Below are positions 27,041 to 35,618 of a DNA stretch of 64,000 bases, piece by piece. Each line of letters starts with the position of its first letter. The first letter of the stretch is position 1. A program made the position numbers and the translations under genes. The notes under the pieces are model-generated. The model had not been told where the DNA came from. It saw nothing but the letters and a program-made list of their open reading frames with translations, and did not search any database. The DNA comes from Betaproteobacteria bacterium (GTDB lineage: Bacteria; Pseudomonadota; Gammaproteobacteria; Burkholderiales; SG8-39): contig JACPYS010000011.1 of NCBI GenBank assembly GCA_016195915.1, positions 1 through 64,000 on the forward strand, read 5' to 3'.

Positions 27041-27118
27041 CTCCCGCGAAGGCGGGAGCCCAGGAATTTAATCGCAAAGGAAATCAACGACCCGATGGAT
27101 TCCCGCTTTCGCGGGAAT
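27041..27118. repeat. REP-like double-hairpin repeat, copy 1
   Basis: Two stem-loops lie between convergent genes: CTCCCGC-GAAG-GCGGGAG (27041-27058) and ATTCCCGC-TTTC-GCGGGAAT (27099-27118). Loop flanks (CCAG after the first, GG before the second, GAC after) recur in copy 2 near 34.6 kb. It may also act as a transcription end for either gene. Confidence 0.75.
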
Positions 27119-27126
27119 GACAACTG

Positions 27127-28758
27127 CTAGGCGTTCGGGTGCAGGAAATTCCAGGGTGAGGTTTCCGAGCCCCGTTCCAAGGGCACTTCGATGATGACGG
27201 GTCGCTCGAGCGCGAGCGCCTTCTCGAGCGCGGCCTTCAGCTCGCCGGGGGTTCTCGCGAGAAAACCCGCGGCGCCGAAATTCTCGGCGAGCTTGACGAA
27301 ATCCGGGTTGGTCAGCAGCGCGCCGATTTCCCGTCCCTTGAACACGTTGCGCTGGTCGCGCAGCACGTTGCCGTAGCTGTTGTTGTTGAAAATAACGGTG
27401 ACGAGGTTGATGCCGTGATGCACTGCGGTGGCCAGTTCCTGCACGCCGAACATGAACCCGCCGTCGCCTGCGATCGACACCACGGCCTTGTCCGGATTGG
27501 CCACCTTCACGCCCAGCGCAGTCATGAAACCGAAACCGACGTTGTCCTGGTAGCCGCCGGTGACGAAAGTGCGCGGCTGGCATACGGGAAATCCGAAGCG
27601 CGAGGTAAAGCCCGCCTGGCAGATTTCCTCAACGAAAAATCCGTCCCGCGGCAGCACGTCGCGAATCGCCTCGAGATAAGCCATCTGCGGTTGCACACCG
27701 CGGATTTCTTCGAGCGTGCGCGCCTTAATCGTGTTGAATTCCTCCTCGCGGGACGCGCGCTTCGCGATTTCGCGCGCGAGCGCATCGACAAGCGCGCGCG
27801 CACCGGTCTTCGCGTCGGCGACGATGCCAACGGCCGGCCGCAGCCGGAACATCTCGGTGGGATCGATATCGATGCGGATCACTTTCAGCCCATCCGGAAT
27901 CTTCATCCAGCGCAGGTATTCAAGCTCGAGGCGGCTGCCGATGCCGAGCAGCACATCGGTCTTCAGCCACAGCTTGTAGCCGGAAGCGCAAGTAAAGCCG
28001 TAGGGCGACTCGTCGCTCACGATGCCGCGCCCGCTGCGGTGCGCGCTCACCGGTGCCTGCAGCATCTTCGCCAGCTCCAGCACCTCGTGGCCCGCGTGGA
28101 CGGCGCCGCCGCCCACCGTGATCATCGGATTCCTTGCGTCCTTGAGCAGCGCGACGGCCGCCGCGATGGTCTCCGGATCCGGCACTGGCGGCGGCGGCAC
28201 GTCCATCGGTACCTCGAGATCGACTTCCGCCTTTTGCGCGAACACGTCCCAGGGAGTCTCTATCGCGACCGGCCGGATGCGGCCGGTCGTGAGCTGCTTG
28301 AACGCTTCGCCGACAATCGCGGGCGCCTGCGCAGGATGATTGATGCGCTCGGCCCACTTGGTCAGGCCGCGCAGGATGGCCAGCTGGTCGGGCAATTCGT
28401 GCAGGATCCCCAGGCCCCGGCCGATGTTGTACGACTGGATGTTGCCGGTGACGCAGAGCACCGGAGCATTGGCGCCGTAGGCAGTGCACAACGCAGCGCC
28501 CGCGTTCAGCACGCCGGGGCCCGGCACGCAGGTAAAGGTGCCCACCTTGCCGGTCGATTTGGCATAGCCGAACGCCATGTAGCCGCTGCCTTGCTCGTGC
28601 CGATTGACGATGAAGCGGATCTTGTCGCGGCATTCGTGGAGCGCATCGATGAAGGCGTAGGTGTGGGCGCCCGGGATCCCGAACACGGTATCGATGCCGT
28701 TACGCACCAGCGATTTCGCGATCGCCTGGCCGGTGGTCAGTTTCTCTGTGGTGCTCAC
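27127..28758 (-). CDS. ThDP-dependent enzyme, acetolactate-synthase-like
   Basis: A 543-residue thiamine-diphosphate enzyme. The catalytic Glu is E55 (VNRHEQGSGYMAFGYA), the central domain follows at about 190-330, and the C-terminal ThDP motif is AGDGGFMFGVQELATA then VIFNNNSYGNV. The overall pattern is that of large-subunit-like acetolactate synthases and related decarboxylases (benzoylformate or oxalyl-CoA type), not of biosynthetic IlvB, since no small subunit is near. It is divergent from an Old Yellow Enzyme gene, with an FNR-type box between. The substrate is unknown. Confidence 0.88.
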   Translation of the reverse strand: MSTTEKLTTGQAIAKSLVRNGIDTVFGIPGAHTYAFIDALHECRDKIRFIVNRHEQGSGYMAFGYAKSTGKVGTFTCVPGPGVLNAGAALCTAYGANAPVLCVTGNIQSYNIGRGLGILHELPDQLAILRGLTKWAERINHPAQAPAIVGEAFKQLTTGRIRPVAIETPWDVFAQKAEVDLEVPMDVPPPPVPDPETIAAAVALLKDARNPMITVGGGAVHAGHEVLELAKMLQAPVSAHRSGRGIVSDESPYGFTCASGYKLWLKTDVLLGIGSRLELEYLRWMKIPDGLKVIRIDIDPTEMFRLRPAVGIVADAKTGARALVDALAREIAKRASREEEFNTIKARTLEEIRGVQPQMAYLEAIRDVLPRDGFFVEEICQAGFTSRFGFPVCQPRTFVTGGYQDNVGFGFMTALGVKVANPDKAVVSIAGDGGFMFGVQELATAVHHGINLVTVIFNNNSYGNVLRDQRNVFKGREIGALLTNPDFVKLAENFGAAGFLARTPGELKAALEKALALERPVIIEVPLERGSETSPWNFLHPNA

Positions 28759-28826
28759 ATTGATTCTCCCTGCATGGCTGCAGCCATTGTCTTACATTCC
28801 TGCCGGGACCGCCTCGATCCGCAGGC

Positions 28827-28840
28827 TTGATCCAGATCAA
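28827..28840. promoter_or_regulatory. FNR/ANR-type box
   Basis: TTGATCCAGATCAA is a perfect match to the Fnr/Anr consensus TTGAT-N4-ATCAA and is fully palindromic. It lies in the 166-base divergent region, 84 bases before the Old Yellow Enzyme ATG and 68 bases before the ThDP enzyme ATG. Confidence 0.7.
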
Positions 28841-28924
28841 CGAGCGCAGATCCTGCGCGCCCAAGATTCGCAGTTCGCAGGCTGCAGCGGCTGCAGCCGC
28901 GCGTCGAACGAGGAGGAGGTACCG

Positions 28925-30037
28925 ATGACGAGTGCGCTTTTTTCCCCCATCACGCTGCGCGGGCTGACGCTCGCGAACCGCATTGTCATATCGCCGATGT
29001 GCCAGTACAACTCGGACAACGGCTCTGCCAACGACTGGCACCTGATGCACCTAGGGCAGTTCTCGCTCGGCGCCGGTTCACTGGTGATGACCGAGGCGAC
29101 CAACGTCAACATGCCAGGCCGCATATCGCTCAAATGCGCGACGCTTTGCAGCGACGAGAACGAGGCCGCCCTCAAGCGCGTCATCGACTTCTGCAGGAAA
29201 TACGGGATTGCGAAGCTCGGCATCCAGCTCGGCCATGCCGGCCGCAAGGGTTCTACGCAACCGCCGGCAGTGGGTGGCAAGCCGCTTGCACCCGGGGAAG
29301 GGGCGTGGGAGACAGTCGCGCCTTCGGCGATTCCCTTCGCGCCCGGTTGGCACACCCCGCGCGCGCTCAGCAAGGGGGAGATCGGGCAGCTCAAGGAAGA
29401 TTTCATCGCCTCGGTCGAGCGCGCGGCGCGGATCGGCTACGACGTCGTCGAACTCCACGCCGGCCACGGCTACCTGATGCACCAGTTTCTGTCGCCCATT
29501 TCCAACCACCGCAGCGATGAATACGGCGGCAACCTCGAGAACCGCATGCGCATGGTGCTGGAAACCTTCTCGGCCATGCGCGCTGCGTGGCCGGCGGAAA
29601 AGCCGATGGGAGCGCGCGTCTCCGCGACCGACTGGGTGGAAGGCGGATGGACGCCGGAAGAGACGGTGGTGCTCGCACGGGAGTTGAAGCAGCGCGGCTG
29701 CGACTATCTCGACGTGTCCTCGGGCGCGCTCGACCCGCGCCAGCAGATCCCGCTCGCGCCCGGTTACCAGGTGCCGTTCGCGGACAAGGTGAGGCGCGAG
29801 ACCGGCATGCCGGTGATGTCCGTAGGCCTGATCACCGGCGCGCGGCAGGCCGAGGACATCATTTCCTCTGGCAAGGCCGATTTCGTGTGCCTTGCGCGCG
29901 GCGCCATGTGGGATCCGCGCTGGGCCTGGCATGCAGCGGAGGAGCTGGGCGCGGAGGCCGCGTACGCGCCGAAGACCATGGCGTGCCATCCATCGATGCG
30001 GCCGCAAGTCTTTCCCGGGCGGCAGAAGGCGGCTTGA
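28925..30037 (+). CDS. Old Yellow Enzyme-family NADH:flavin oxidoreductase
   Basis: A 370-residue ene-reductase of the YqjM-like class. C26 in SPMCQY is the redox-tuning Cys of this class; the active-site His pair is in ELHAGHGYLMHQFLSP, followed by NHRSDEYGGNLENRMR. The FMN-binding C-terminus has VGLITGARQAEDI and DFVCLARGAMWDP. These enzymes reduce activated C=C bonds of enones. GAGGAGGT precedes the ATG. A much longer upstream frame would run over the divergent promoter and was rejected. Confidence 0.93.
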   Translation: MTSALFSPITLRGLTLANRIVISPMCQYNSDNGSANDWHLMHLGQFSLGAGSLVMTEATNVNMPGRISLKCATLCSDENEAALKRVIDFCRKYGIAKLGIQLGHAGRKGSTQPPAVGGKPLAPGEGAWETVAPSAIPFAPGWHTPRALSKGEIGQLKEDFIASVERAARIGYDVVELHAGHGYLMHQFLSPISNHRSDEYGGNLENRMRMVLETFSAMRAAWPAEKPMGARVSATDWVEGGWTPEETVVLARELKQRGCDYLDVSSGALDPRQQIPLAPGYQVPFADKVRRETGMPVMSVGLITGARQAEDIISSGKADFVCLARGAMWDPRWAWHAAEELGAEAAYAPKTMACHPSMRPQVFPGRQKAA

Positions 30038-30043
30038 GCGCGG

Positions 30044-30394
30044 TCAGTCGAAGTTTCTTTTCACGATGATCTGATCGCGCACCGCACCCGACAGGCGCAG
30101 TTTCACCGCCCACTCGCCGGACATTTCGAGTTCGAGCCGGGCGCGGTATTCTCCGGGCTTCGGTCCGGGTGCGGCCTTCACCGGCTTCACGTTATGTGCC
30201 ATCGGCATAGAAGGCATGTCCGCGCCGACCGAGACCTCCACTCCCTCCAGCGGTTTCCCGCCGCGCGAGAGGCGAATGACGCAGTCGTAGGTCATCAGGC
30301 CTTTGGCCGGCTTGCAGTCGATATCCGCTTGGACGCGCTGCGCGATCGCCGGGGCGGCGGCGAGGAGGAGGAAAGCGAGGAAAATGACTCTCAT
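30044..30394 (-). CDS. Small exported FixH/YtkA-like protein
   Basis: A 116-residue protein with a signal peptide (residues 1-18, ending AIA-Q). The mature part looks like a single beta-sandwich: IRLSRGGKPLEGVEVSVGADMPSMPMAHN and PGEYRARLELEMSGEWAVKL resemble the FixH/YtkA-like domain. Met/His-rich MPSMPMAHN hints at copper contact. It overlaps the upstream permease stop as ATGA, making it the last gene of the Liv operon, an unusual place for such a domain. Confidence 0.7.
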   Translation of the reverse strand: MRVIFLAFLLLAAAPAIAQRVQADIDCKPAKGLMTYDCVIRLSRGGKPLEGVEVSVGADMPSMPMAHNVKPVKAAPGPKPGEYRARLELEMSGEWAVKLRLSGAVRDQIIVKRNFD

Positions 30395-31287
30395 GTTTGT
30401 CTGAACATTCGATGGCGCAAACGGTGGACGAATCGCTCGTCGAGCAATCCGCGTGGCCGGAACACGAGCAGCACCGCGACTAGCCCGCCGAACACGATCA
30501 TGCGATAGCCCTGAAACACGCGGCTGCCTTCGAGCAGGCCGATATCGATCAGCACGCCGAGCAACGGCCCGAACACCGTGCCAAGTCCGCCGATCAGCGC
30601 GTAGGCGAGGCTGTGCACGCCGAGCATGATGTCGAAATTGCGCGGCTCGATGTAGGTATTGTGGTGAGCATACAAGGCGCCGCCCAACCCCGCCAGCGCA
30701 CCCGCCGCAGCGGCGATACCCAGCTTGAAGCGTTCGACCTGGATGCCGAGCGAGCGCGCAAGTTCCGGATCCTCACCGAGCATACGCAAGGTGGCGCCGA
30801 GCCTCGAGCGCTCGACGATGACGAACATCGCGAGCGCCAGTGCCAGCGACGCCCAGACGATGGCGAGAAAATCCTGCGGTTCGATGCCTGCCTCGAATAC
30901 CCAGCGGATGCCGCGGAAGCCCTGTGTGCCGTCCGGGCCGACCGGTTCGCCTTCGACCTCGCGCTGGAAATGGATGAGTTCGAACACGATGCGCAGCATT
31001 TCCGCGGCGGCGAGCGTCGCCATCGCGAAATACAGCCCGCGCAGGCGCAGCGTCGGCAGTCCGACGAGGAAAGCCGCGGCTGCGCCCGCGGCCATCGCGA
31101 GCAGGGCGGCGACAGGCAGGGGGATGCCGTACATCGCGGTGGCCACGCCTGCGACATAAGCGCCGACGCCGAAAAATCCCTGCTGACCGAACGACATCTC
31201 GCCGGCGATGAGCAGCAGATAGGCCGACAGGGCGATGAACGAGATCAGCCCGATGTTGGTGAACACGCCGATCGCGTACTCGCTCAC
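30391..31287 (-). CDS. Branched-chain amino acid ABC permease, LivM type (second copy)
   Basis: A 298-residue inner-membrane permease with about nine helices. LivM patterns are LLIAGEMSFGQQGFFGVGAYVAG at the N-terminus, LRLRGLYFAMATLAAAEMLR and the EAA-like AHHNTYIEPRNFDIMLGV then GGLGTVFGPLLG. The GTG start lies in GTGA with the preceding LivH stop. An in-frame upstream extension has no membrane pattern. It pairs with the adjacent LivH copy and is distinct from the other LivM copy in the locus. Confidence 0.87.
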   Translation of the reverse strand: MSEYAIGVFTNIGLISFIALSAYLLLIAGEMSFGQQGFFGVGAYVAGVATAMYGIPLPVAALLAMAAGAAAAFLVGLPTLRLRGLYFAMATLAAAEMLRIVFELIHFQREVEGEPVGPDGTQGFRGIRWVFEAGIEPQDFLAIVWASLALALAMFVIVERSRLGATLRMLGEDPELARSLGIQVERFKLGIAAAAGALAGLGGALYAHHNTYIEPRNFDIMLGVHSLAYALIGGLGTVFGPLLGVLIDIGLLEGSRVFQGYRMIVFGGLVAVLLVFRPRGLLDERFVHRLRHRMFRQT

Positions 31288-32168
31288 GCCTCGGCCTCCG
31301 CGGATGACGCACGCCACAACCCGTACGGACGCACTGCGAGCAGTCCAAACAGCAACAGGAACGCGAGCAGGTCGCGCGATTGCGGCCCGAGAAACCACTG
31401 GCTGTGAGCTTCGAGCACGCCGAGAACCAGGCCGCCCGCCACCGCGCCCGGCAGCGAACCGAGCCCGCCGATCATCATCGCGAGCAGGCCCTTGAGCGTC
31501 GACCACATCCCGAGCATCGGCGTGATCTGCGTGTGCGTGGAGACGATCAGGTACCCGGCGAGGCCGCCGATCGAGGAGGCCAGCAGGAATACCTGCAGCA
31601 GGACGCGCGGAACGTCGATTCCCGCGAGCTGCGCCGCAACCGGAGAATCGATCACCGCGCGCACGGCAAGACCGAAACGCGACCCGGAAAGCACGCGGTG
31701 CAGGCCATAGCTGATGGCCACCGCGCAAGCGAGCATCACCAGCGCCTCCATGCGCAGCGTGAGTGACCCGAATTCGAACGGGGGACCGTCATACATCGCG
31801 GGAAAATCGTATACGTGGCTGGGCATCACCAGCGTCACGGCCTCCTCGAACTGCATCCAGAGCGCAAAGCTCGCCACCATCGCGGCAATTGCCGATCCCT
31901 GCCGGTGCGGTGCGAAGCACAATCGCTCGACGTAGGCACCTGCCAGTACCGCGCCTGCGATGGTGATGATTGCAAGCGCGAGCAGCCCGGCCTGGAAATT
32001 GAGGTGCACCCAGGTCGCGCAATAGCCGCCGAACATGATCGCCGGGCCGTAGGAAAGGTTGACCCGGCGCAGCACGCCGAAGATCAGGGTGAATCCGACC
32101 GCGAGGAGCGCATAGGAAGAACCCATTGCCAAACCATCGAGGGTGTTCTGAATGAGGTCAAAGAACAT
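31284..32168 (-). CDS. Branched-chain amino acid ABC permease, LivH type (second copy)
   Basis: A 294-residue permease with about eight helices. LivH hallmarks are LDGLAMGSSYALLAVGFTLIFGVLR, RRVNLSYGPAIMFGGY, and GMWSTLKGLLAMMIGGLGSLPGA with GGLVLGVLE near the C-terminus. It follows livF by 15 bases and overlaps the LivM copy. Low similarity to the other LivH in this locus suggests an old acquisition rather than recent duplication. Confidence 0.87.
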   Translation of the reverse strand: MFFDLIQNTLDGLAMGSSYALLAVGFTLIFGVLRRVNLSYGPAIMFGGYCATWVHLNFQAGLLALAIITIAGAVLAGAYVERLCFAPHRQGSAIAAMVASFALWMQFEEAVTLVMPSHVYDFPAMYDGPPFEFGSLTLRMEALVMLACAVAISYGLHRVLSGSRFGLAVRAVIDSPVAAQLAGIDVPRVLLQVFLLASSIGGLAGYLIVSTHTQITPMLGMWSTLKGLLAMMIGGLGSLPGAVAGGLVLGVLEAHSQWFLGPQSRDLLAFLLLFGLLAVRPYGLWRASSAEAEA

Positions 32169-32183
32169 GCCGACCGGCGCTGC

Positions 32184-32918
32184 TCAGGCTTTCGCAGAAC
32201 CCAGGTACGCGCGCCGGATGACTTCGTCCTCGGCCATCGCGCCGGGCGTGCCGCTGAAAGTGACCTTGCCCTGCTCCATGAGATAGAAGTGCTGCGCCAC
32301 CTTGAGCGCCATGTGGGCGTTCTGCTCGACGAGGAAAATCGTCGCGCCGTCCATGTGGAGATCCGCGATGATGCGGAAGATCTCCTCGACCACGAGCGGC
32401 GCGAGTCCCAGCGACGGCTCGTCCATCAACAGCAGCTTCGGCCGCGACATCAGCGCGCGCGCCACGGCCAGCATCTGCTGCTCGCCGCCGGAGAGTGTTC
32501 CCGCGAGTTGCGCGGAGCGTTCCTTCAGCCGCGGAAAGCGGGCAAACATGCGTTCCAGGTCCGCGCCGGTCTCGACGCGGTCGCGGCGCTGATACGCACC
32601 GGCCTGAAGGTTGTCGATCACCGTCATGGCGGGGAACACCAGCCGGTTCTCCGGCACCAGCGCGACGCCCTGCGCCACGATGGCGTGCGGCGCACGTCCG
32701 GCGATCTCCGTGCCGGCGAATCGGATCGAGCCGCCGCGCGGCTTGAGGATACCCGCAGTGGTCATCATCAACGTGGTCTTGCCGGCGCCATTGGGACCCA
32801 GCAGGCAGGTGATCGAGCCCTGTTCGACTGAAAGATTCACGCCCTTGAGCGCCTCGATCTTGCCGTAGGCGGTGACCAGCTCGCTGACTTCGAGCAGCGG
32901 GTGGTCCTTCCGGGTCAT
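32184..32918 (-). CDS. livF: Branched-chain amino acid ABC ATPase, LivF type
   Basis: A 244-residue ATPase. Walker A is GPNGAGKTT (41-49), signature LSGGEQQMLAVARAL, Walker B LLLMDEPSLGLAP and the H-loop region FLVEQNAHMAL. Length and the GEQQ signature mark LivF. It starts inside the LivG stop (ATGA) and would pair with LivG to energise one or both permease pairs. Confidence 0.92.
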   Translation of the reverse strand: MTRKDHPLLEVSELVTAYGKIEALKGVNLSVEQGSITCLLGPNGAGKTTLMMTTAGILKPRGGSIRFAGTEIAGRAPHAIVAQGVALVPENRLVFPAMTVIDNLQAGAYQRRDRVETGADLERMFARFPRLKERSAQLAGTLSGGEQQMLAVARALMSRPKLLLMDEPSLGLAPLVVEEIFRIIADLHMDGATIFLVEQNAHMALKVAQHFYLMEQGKVTFSGTPGAMAEDEVIRRAYLGSAKA

Positions 32919-33670
32919 GCGGTTTCCCCACCGAGGTAAGCTTTTCGCACCGCGGCGTCAGCCTGGATCTCGGAAGGCGTGCCTTCGGCGATCTTCTGTC
33001 CGAAGTTGAGCACCGCGATCCGATCGGTCACGTCCATGACCAGCTCCATGACGTGCTCGACCAGCAGCACGGTGATGCCCTGCGCGCGCATTTTCAGGAT
33101 CCGGTCGCGCAACAGTCCGATTTCTTCGTTGTTCATGCCCGCGGCCGGTTCATCCAGCAGGACCAGCTTCGGCCGCGTGGCGAGCGCGCGCGCGAGTTCC
33201 AGGCGCCGCTGCTCGCCGAACGCGAGGTTGGCGGCAAGTTCATCCTGCTTGTGCGCAAGGCCGCTGAACTCCAGCAACTGCGAAATCTCCTCGCGCACGT
33301 CGCCCTGGCCGCCGAGCCAGCGCGAGAGGAAGCCTCGCTTGGCGTGATCGGCGGGCGAGTTCTGCGCCACCCACAGGTTCTGCCAGACGGTGAGTTGGCC
33401 GAACAGCCGGATATTCTGAAAGCTGCGCGCCACGCCGCGGCCGAGGCGCAGGTGGGTAGGCAGCGCACCAAAATCGCGCCCGTCAAACGCAATGCTGCCG
33501 GAGGTGAGCGCGAACAACCCGGTGATCAGGTTCACCGTGGTACTCTTGCCCGAACCGTTCGGGCCGATCAGGCCGAAGATCTGGCCCGCTTCGACCGCGA
33601 GATCGAGGCCGTCCACCGCGCGCACGCCGCCGAAATGGCGCGACACGCCTTTCAGTTCAAGCAGCGCCAC
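32915..33670 (-). CDS. livG: Branched-chain amino acid ABC ATPase, LivG type
   Basis: A 251-residue ATPase. Walker A GPNGSGKST (36-44), Q-loop SFQNIRLFGQLTVWQNL, signature LAFGEQRRLELARAL, Walker B LVLLDEPAAGMN, and VLLVEHVMELVMDVTDR, all typical of LivG. It overlaps the upstream livM by 14 bases and the downstream livF by 4. Confidence 0.92.
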   Translation of the reverse strand: MALLELKGVSRHFGGVRAVDGLDLAVEAGQIFGLIGPNGSGKSTTVNLITGLFALTSGSIAFDGRDFGALPTHLRLGRGVARSFQNIRLFGQLTVWQNLWVAQNSPADHAKRGFLSRWLGGQGDVREEISQLLEFSGLAHKQDELAANLAFGEQRRLELARALATRPKLVLLDEPAAGMNNEEIGLLRDRILKMRAQGITVLLVEHVMELVMDVTDRIAVLNFGQKIAEGTPSEIQADAAVRKAYLGGETA

Positions 33671-34562
33671 GCCGGCCCCGGAATATTCGCCCGATCCACA
33701 GCAGCGCGGGCGCGTCGAGAAAGCCCTTGGGCCGCACGTTCATCGCCAGCACGATCAGCGCGCCGAACAGGAGGTTGCGCCAGTCGCCCAGAAAGCGCAG
33801 GCCCTCGACCAGCAGGCCCTGCACGAATACAACCGCGACCACCGTGCCGAACACGCTCTCCAGGCCGCCCAGGATCGGGTAGGCGAGTGCGAAAGTGGCG
33901 AGGAGGATGCCGAAGCTCGCGTGCTCGATGTGGGTGGTGTAGTGGGCGTAGATGCCGCCGCCCAGGCCGGCGATCATGCCGCCTACGGTCATCGCGCTCA
34001 CCTTTACCGCCGTGAGGTTGATGCCGACCGACTGCGCGGCGAGTTCGTCTTCGCCCACGGCACGCAGCACCGCGCCGTAGCGGGAACGGTCGAACCACCA
34101 CAGCAGCGCCATCGCAAGAATGACGAAACCCCAGATGAACAGCATCACCTCCATCGTCGTCCAGCCGTGCTCGGGAAAGTAGCGGATCTGGCGGAAGCCC
34201 TCGCCACCGACCGGCCCGAGCTTCACACCGCCCTTGGCGACCTGGTAATCGAAGTTGAAGAAAAACAGGCGCACGGCCTCGCCGAACGCGAGCGTGGCGA
34301 TCACGAGCATCAGGCCTTTCACGCGCAGCGCGGGAAATCCCACGGCGCAGGCCACCGCGCCTCCGAACAGCGAACTGACCGCGAGCGCGGGAAGAATGGC
34401 CCAGCCCGCGAGCACCGTGAGCATGCCCGCGACATACGCGCCGACTGCGAAGAATCCGGCCTGTGCCAGGCTCACCTGTCCGGTCAGCAGCACGATGTAC
34501 GCCGACAGGCCGAGCAGCGTGTGCACGCCGATGATCTGCGCCAGGCCGAAATAGAAGTCCAT
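33657..34562 (-). CDS. livM: Branched-chain amino acid ABC permease, LivM type (first copy)
   Basis: A 301-residue permease. LivM features are LLGLSAYIVLLTGQVSLAQAGFFAVGAYV, LRVKGLMLVIATLAFGEAVRLF and AHYTTHIEHASFGILLATF with LGGLESVFGTVV. About nine helices. It lies directly upstream of livG and downstream of a hairpin repeat that separates it from livH. Confidence 0.88.
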   Translation of the reverse strand: MDFYFGLAQIIGVHTLLGLSAYIVLLTGQVSLAQAGFFAVGAYVAGMLTVLAGWAILPALAVSSLFGGAVACAVGFPALRVKGLMLVIATLAFGEAVRLFFFNFDYQVAKGGVKLGPVGGEGFRQIRYFPEHGWTTMEVMLFIWGFVILAMALLWWFDRSRYGAVLRAVGEDELAAQSVGINLTAVKVSAMTVGGMIAGLGGGIYAHYTTHIEHASFGILLATFALAYPILGGLESVFGTVVAVVFVQGLLVEGLRFLGDWRNLLFGALIVLAMNVRPKGFLDAPALLWIGRIFRGRRGAA

Positions 34563-34570
34563 CTATGTCA

Positions 34571-34652
34571 TCCCCGCGAACGCGGGGACCCAGTTAACTG
34601 CCGGCATCTGGATTCCCGCCCGCGCTTGCGCGGGGGCAGGCCCCGCGGGAAT
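34571..34652. repeat. REP-like double-hairpin repeat, copy 2
   Basis: Same architecture as the element at 27.0 kb. The first hairpin is TCCCCGC-GAAC-GCGGGGA (34571-34588). In the second, outer arms ATTCCCGC (34612-34619) and GCGGGAAT (34645-34652) flank an inner stem CCCGCGC-TT-GCGCGGG. It sits between livH and livM inside the operon, where it may stabilise or attenuate the transcript. Confidence 0.75.
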
Positions 34653-34665
34653 GACGGGTTACGTT

Positions 34666-35544
34666 TCAATCGCGACCTCCCTTCGGTGCGAACAGGCCGC
34701 CTGGGCGGAACACGAGGAATACGAACAGCAGCAGCATCACGTACAAATCGCGTTCGGTCACGCCGCGGAACTGCTGCAACACGCTTTCGAAGCCGCCGAC
34801 CAGCAGGCCCGCGATGATCGCACCGGGAATGCTGCCCAGTCCGCCGATCACGGTGACGATCAGGCCCTTGATGGTGAGCGGCGTGGTCAGCAGCGGGGAG
34901 AGGGTGCCCACCGAAGCGCCGATCATGGCGCCGGCGATTCCGCCGAGCAGGCCGGTGACGACGAAGGTCATCGCGTTCACCCGGCCGACGCGTATGCCGC
35001 AAAGCTGCGCCGCCACCGCCTGCTGAGATACCGCGCGCGTGGCGAGGCCGAGCCGGGTCTTGTAGAGCAGCGCGAGCAGTCCGGCCATGCAGACCATGCT
35101 CACGACAAACACCATCAGCAGGTCGCCGCGCAGCGTGAACTCGCCCACGCGCAGCATCACGTCGTCGAACATGGCCGGGTAGTTGAGCGGCACACCGTCG
35201 GTTTCGTGGACAATGATCTCATCGATCAGCAGCAGCATGCCCACCGTGGCCATCAGCGCGGCGAGCGGGTTCGACACCGGGATGAAATGAAAGCAGGTGA
35301 GGTAGACCAGATAGCCGAGCACGCCGCCCGCGAGGAACGCGCCGAAAAATACCGCGAACGCGGGCGCGCCGGCCGCCACCTTCACGATCAGCAATCCGCA
35401 GTAGGCCCCGCCGACCGAGGCCGCCGCGTACGCGAGGTTCAGCTTGTGCATCACACCGAACACCAGCGTGAAGCCGATCCCGATCAGCGCGTAGGTCGCG
35501 CCGAACAGGATGCCGTCAGACGCGGACTGTAGGAAATCCAACAT
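34666..35544 (-). CDS. livH: Branched-chain amino acid ABC permease, LivH type (first copy)
   Basis: A 292-residue permease with about eight helices. LivH hallmarks are ASDGILFGATYALIGIGFTLVFGV, HKLNLAYAAASVGGAY, and LTIKGLIVTVIGGLGSIPGAIIAGLLVGG. First permease gene after the binding protein, separated from it by two strong hairpins. Confidence 0.88.
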   Translation of the reverse strand: MLDFLQSASDGILFGATYALIGIGFTLVFGVMHKLNLAYAAASVGGAYCGLLIVKVAAGAPAFAVFFGAFLAGGVLGYLVYLTCFHFIPVSNPLAALMATVGMLLLIDEIIVHETDGVPLNYPAMFDDVMLRVGEFTLRGDLLMVFVVSMVCMAGLLALLYKTRLGLATRAVSQQAVAAQLCGIRVGRVNAMTFVVTGLLGGIAGAMIGASVGTLSPLLTTPLTIKGLIVTVIGGLGSIPGAIIAGLLVGGFESVLQQFRGVTERDLYVMLLLFVFLVFRPGGLFAPKGGRD

Positions 35545-35552
35545 GGAGAAGA

Positions 35553-35611
35553 AAGGGGGGCTGCGGCAAAATGCCTCTGCCCCCCTTCAAATCCCCCCGC
35601 CGATACGGGGG
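35553..35611 (-). promoter_or_regulatory. Two hairpins between livK and livH
   Basis: AAGGGGGGC (35553-35561) pairs with GCCCCCCTT (35579-35587), enclosing an inner GGCA/TGCC stem. Next to it CCCCCG-CCGATA-CGGGGG spans 35594-35611. Both lie in the transcript between the binding-protein stop and the first permease start. No U-run follows, so 3' protection of the livK message and partial attenuation are more likely than full termination. Confidence 0.55.
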
Positions 35612-35618
35612 TCGTCCA

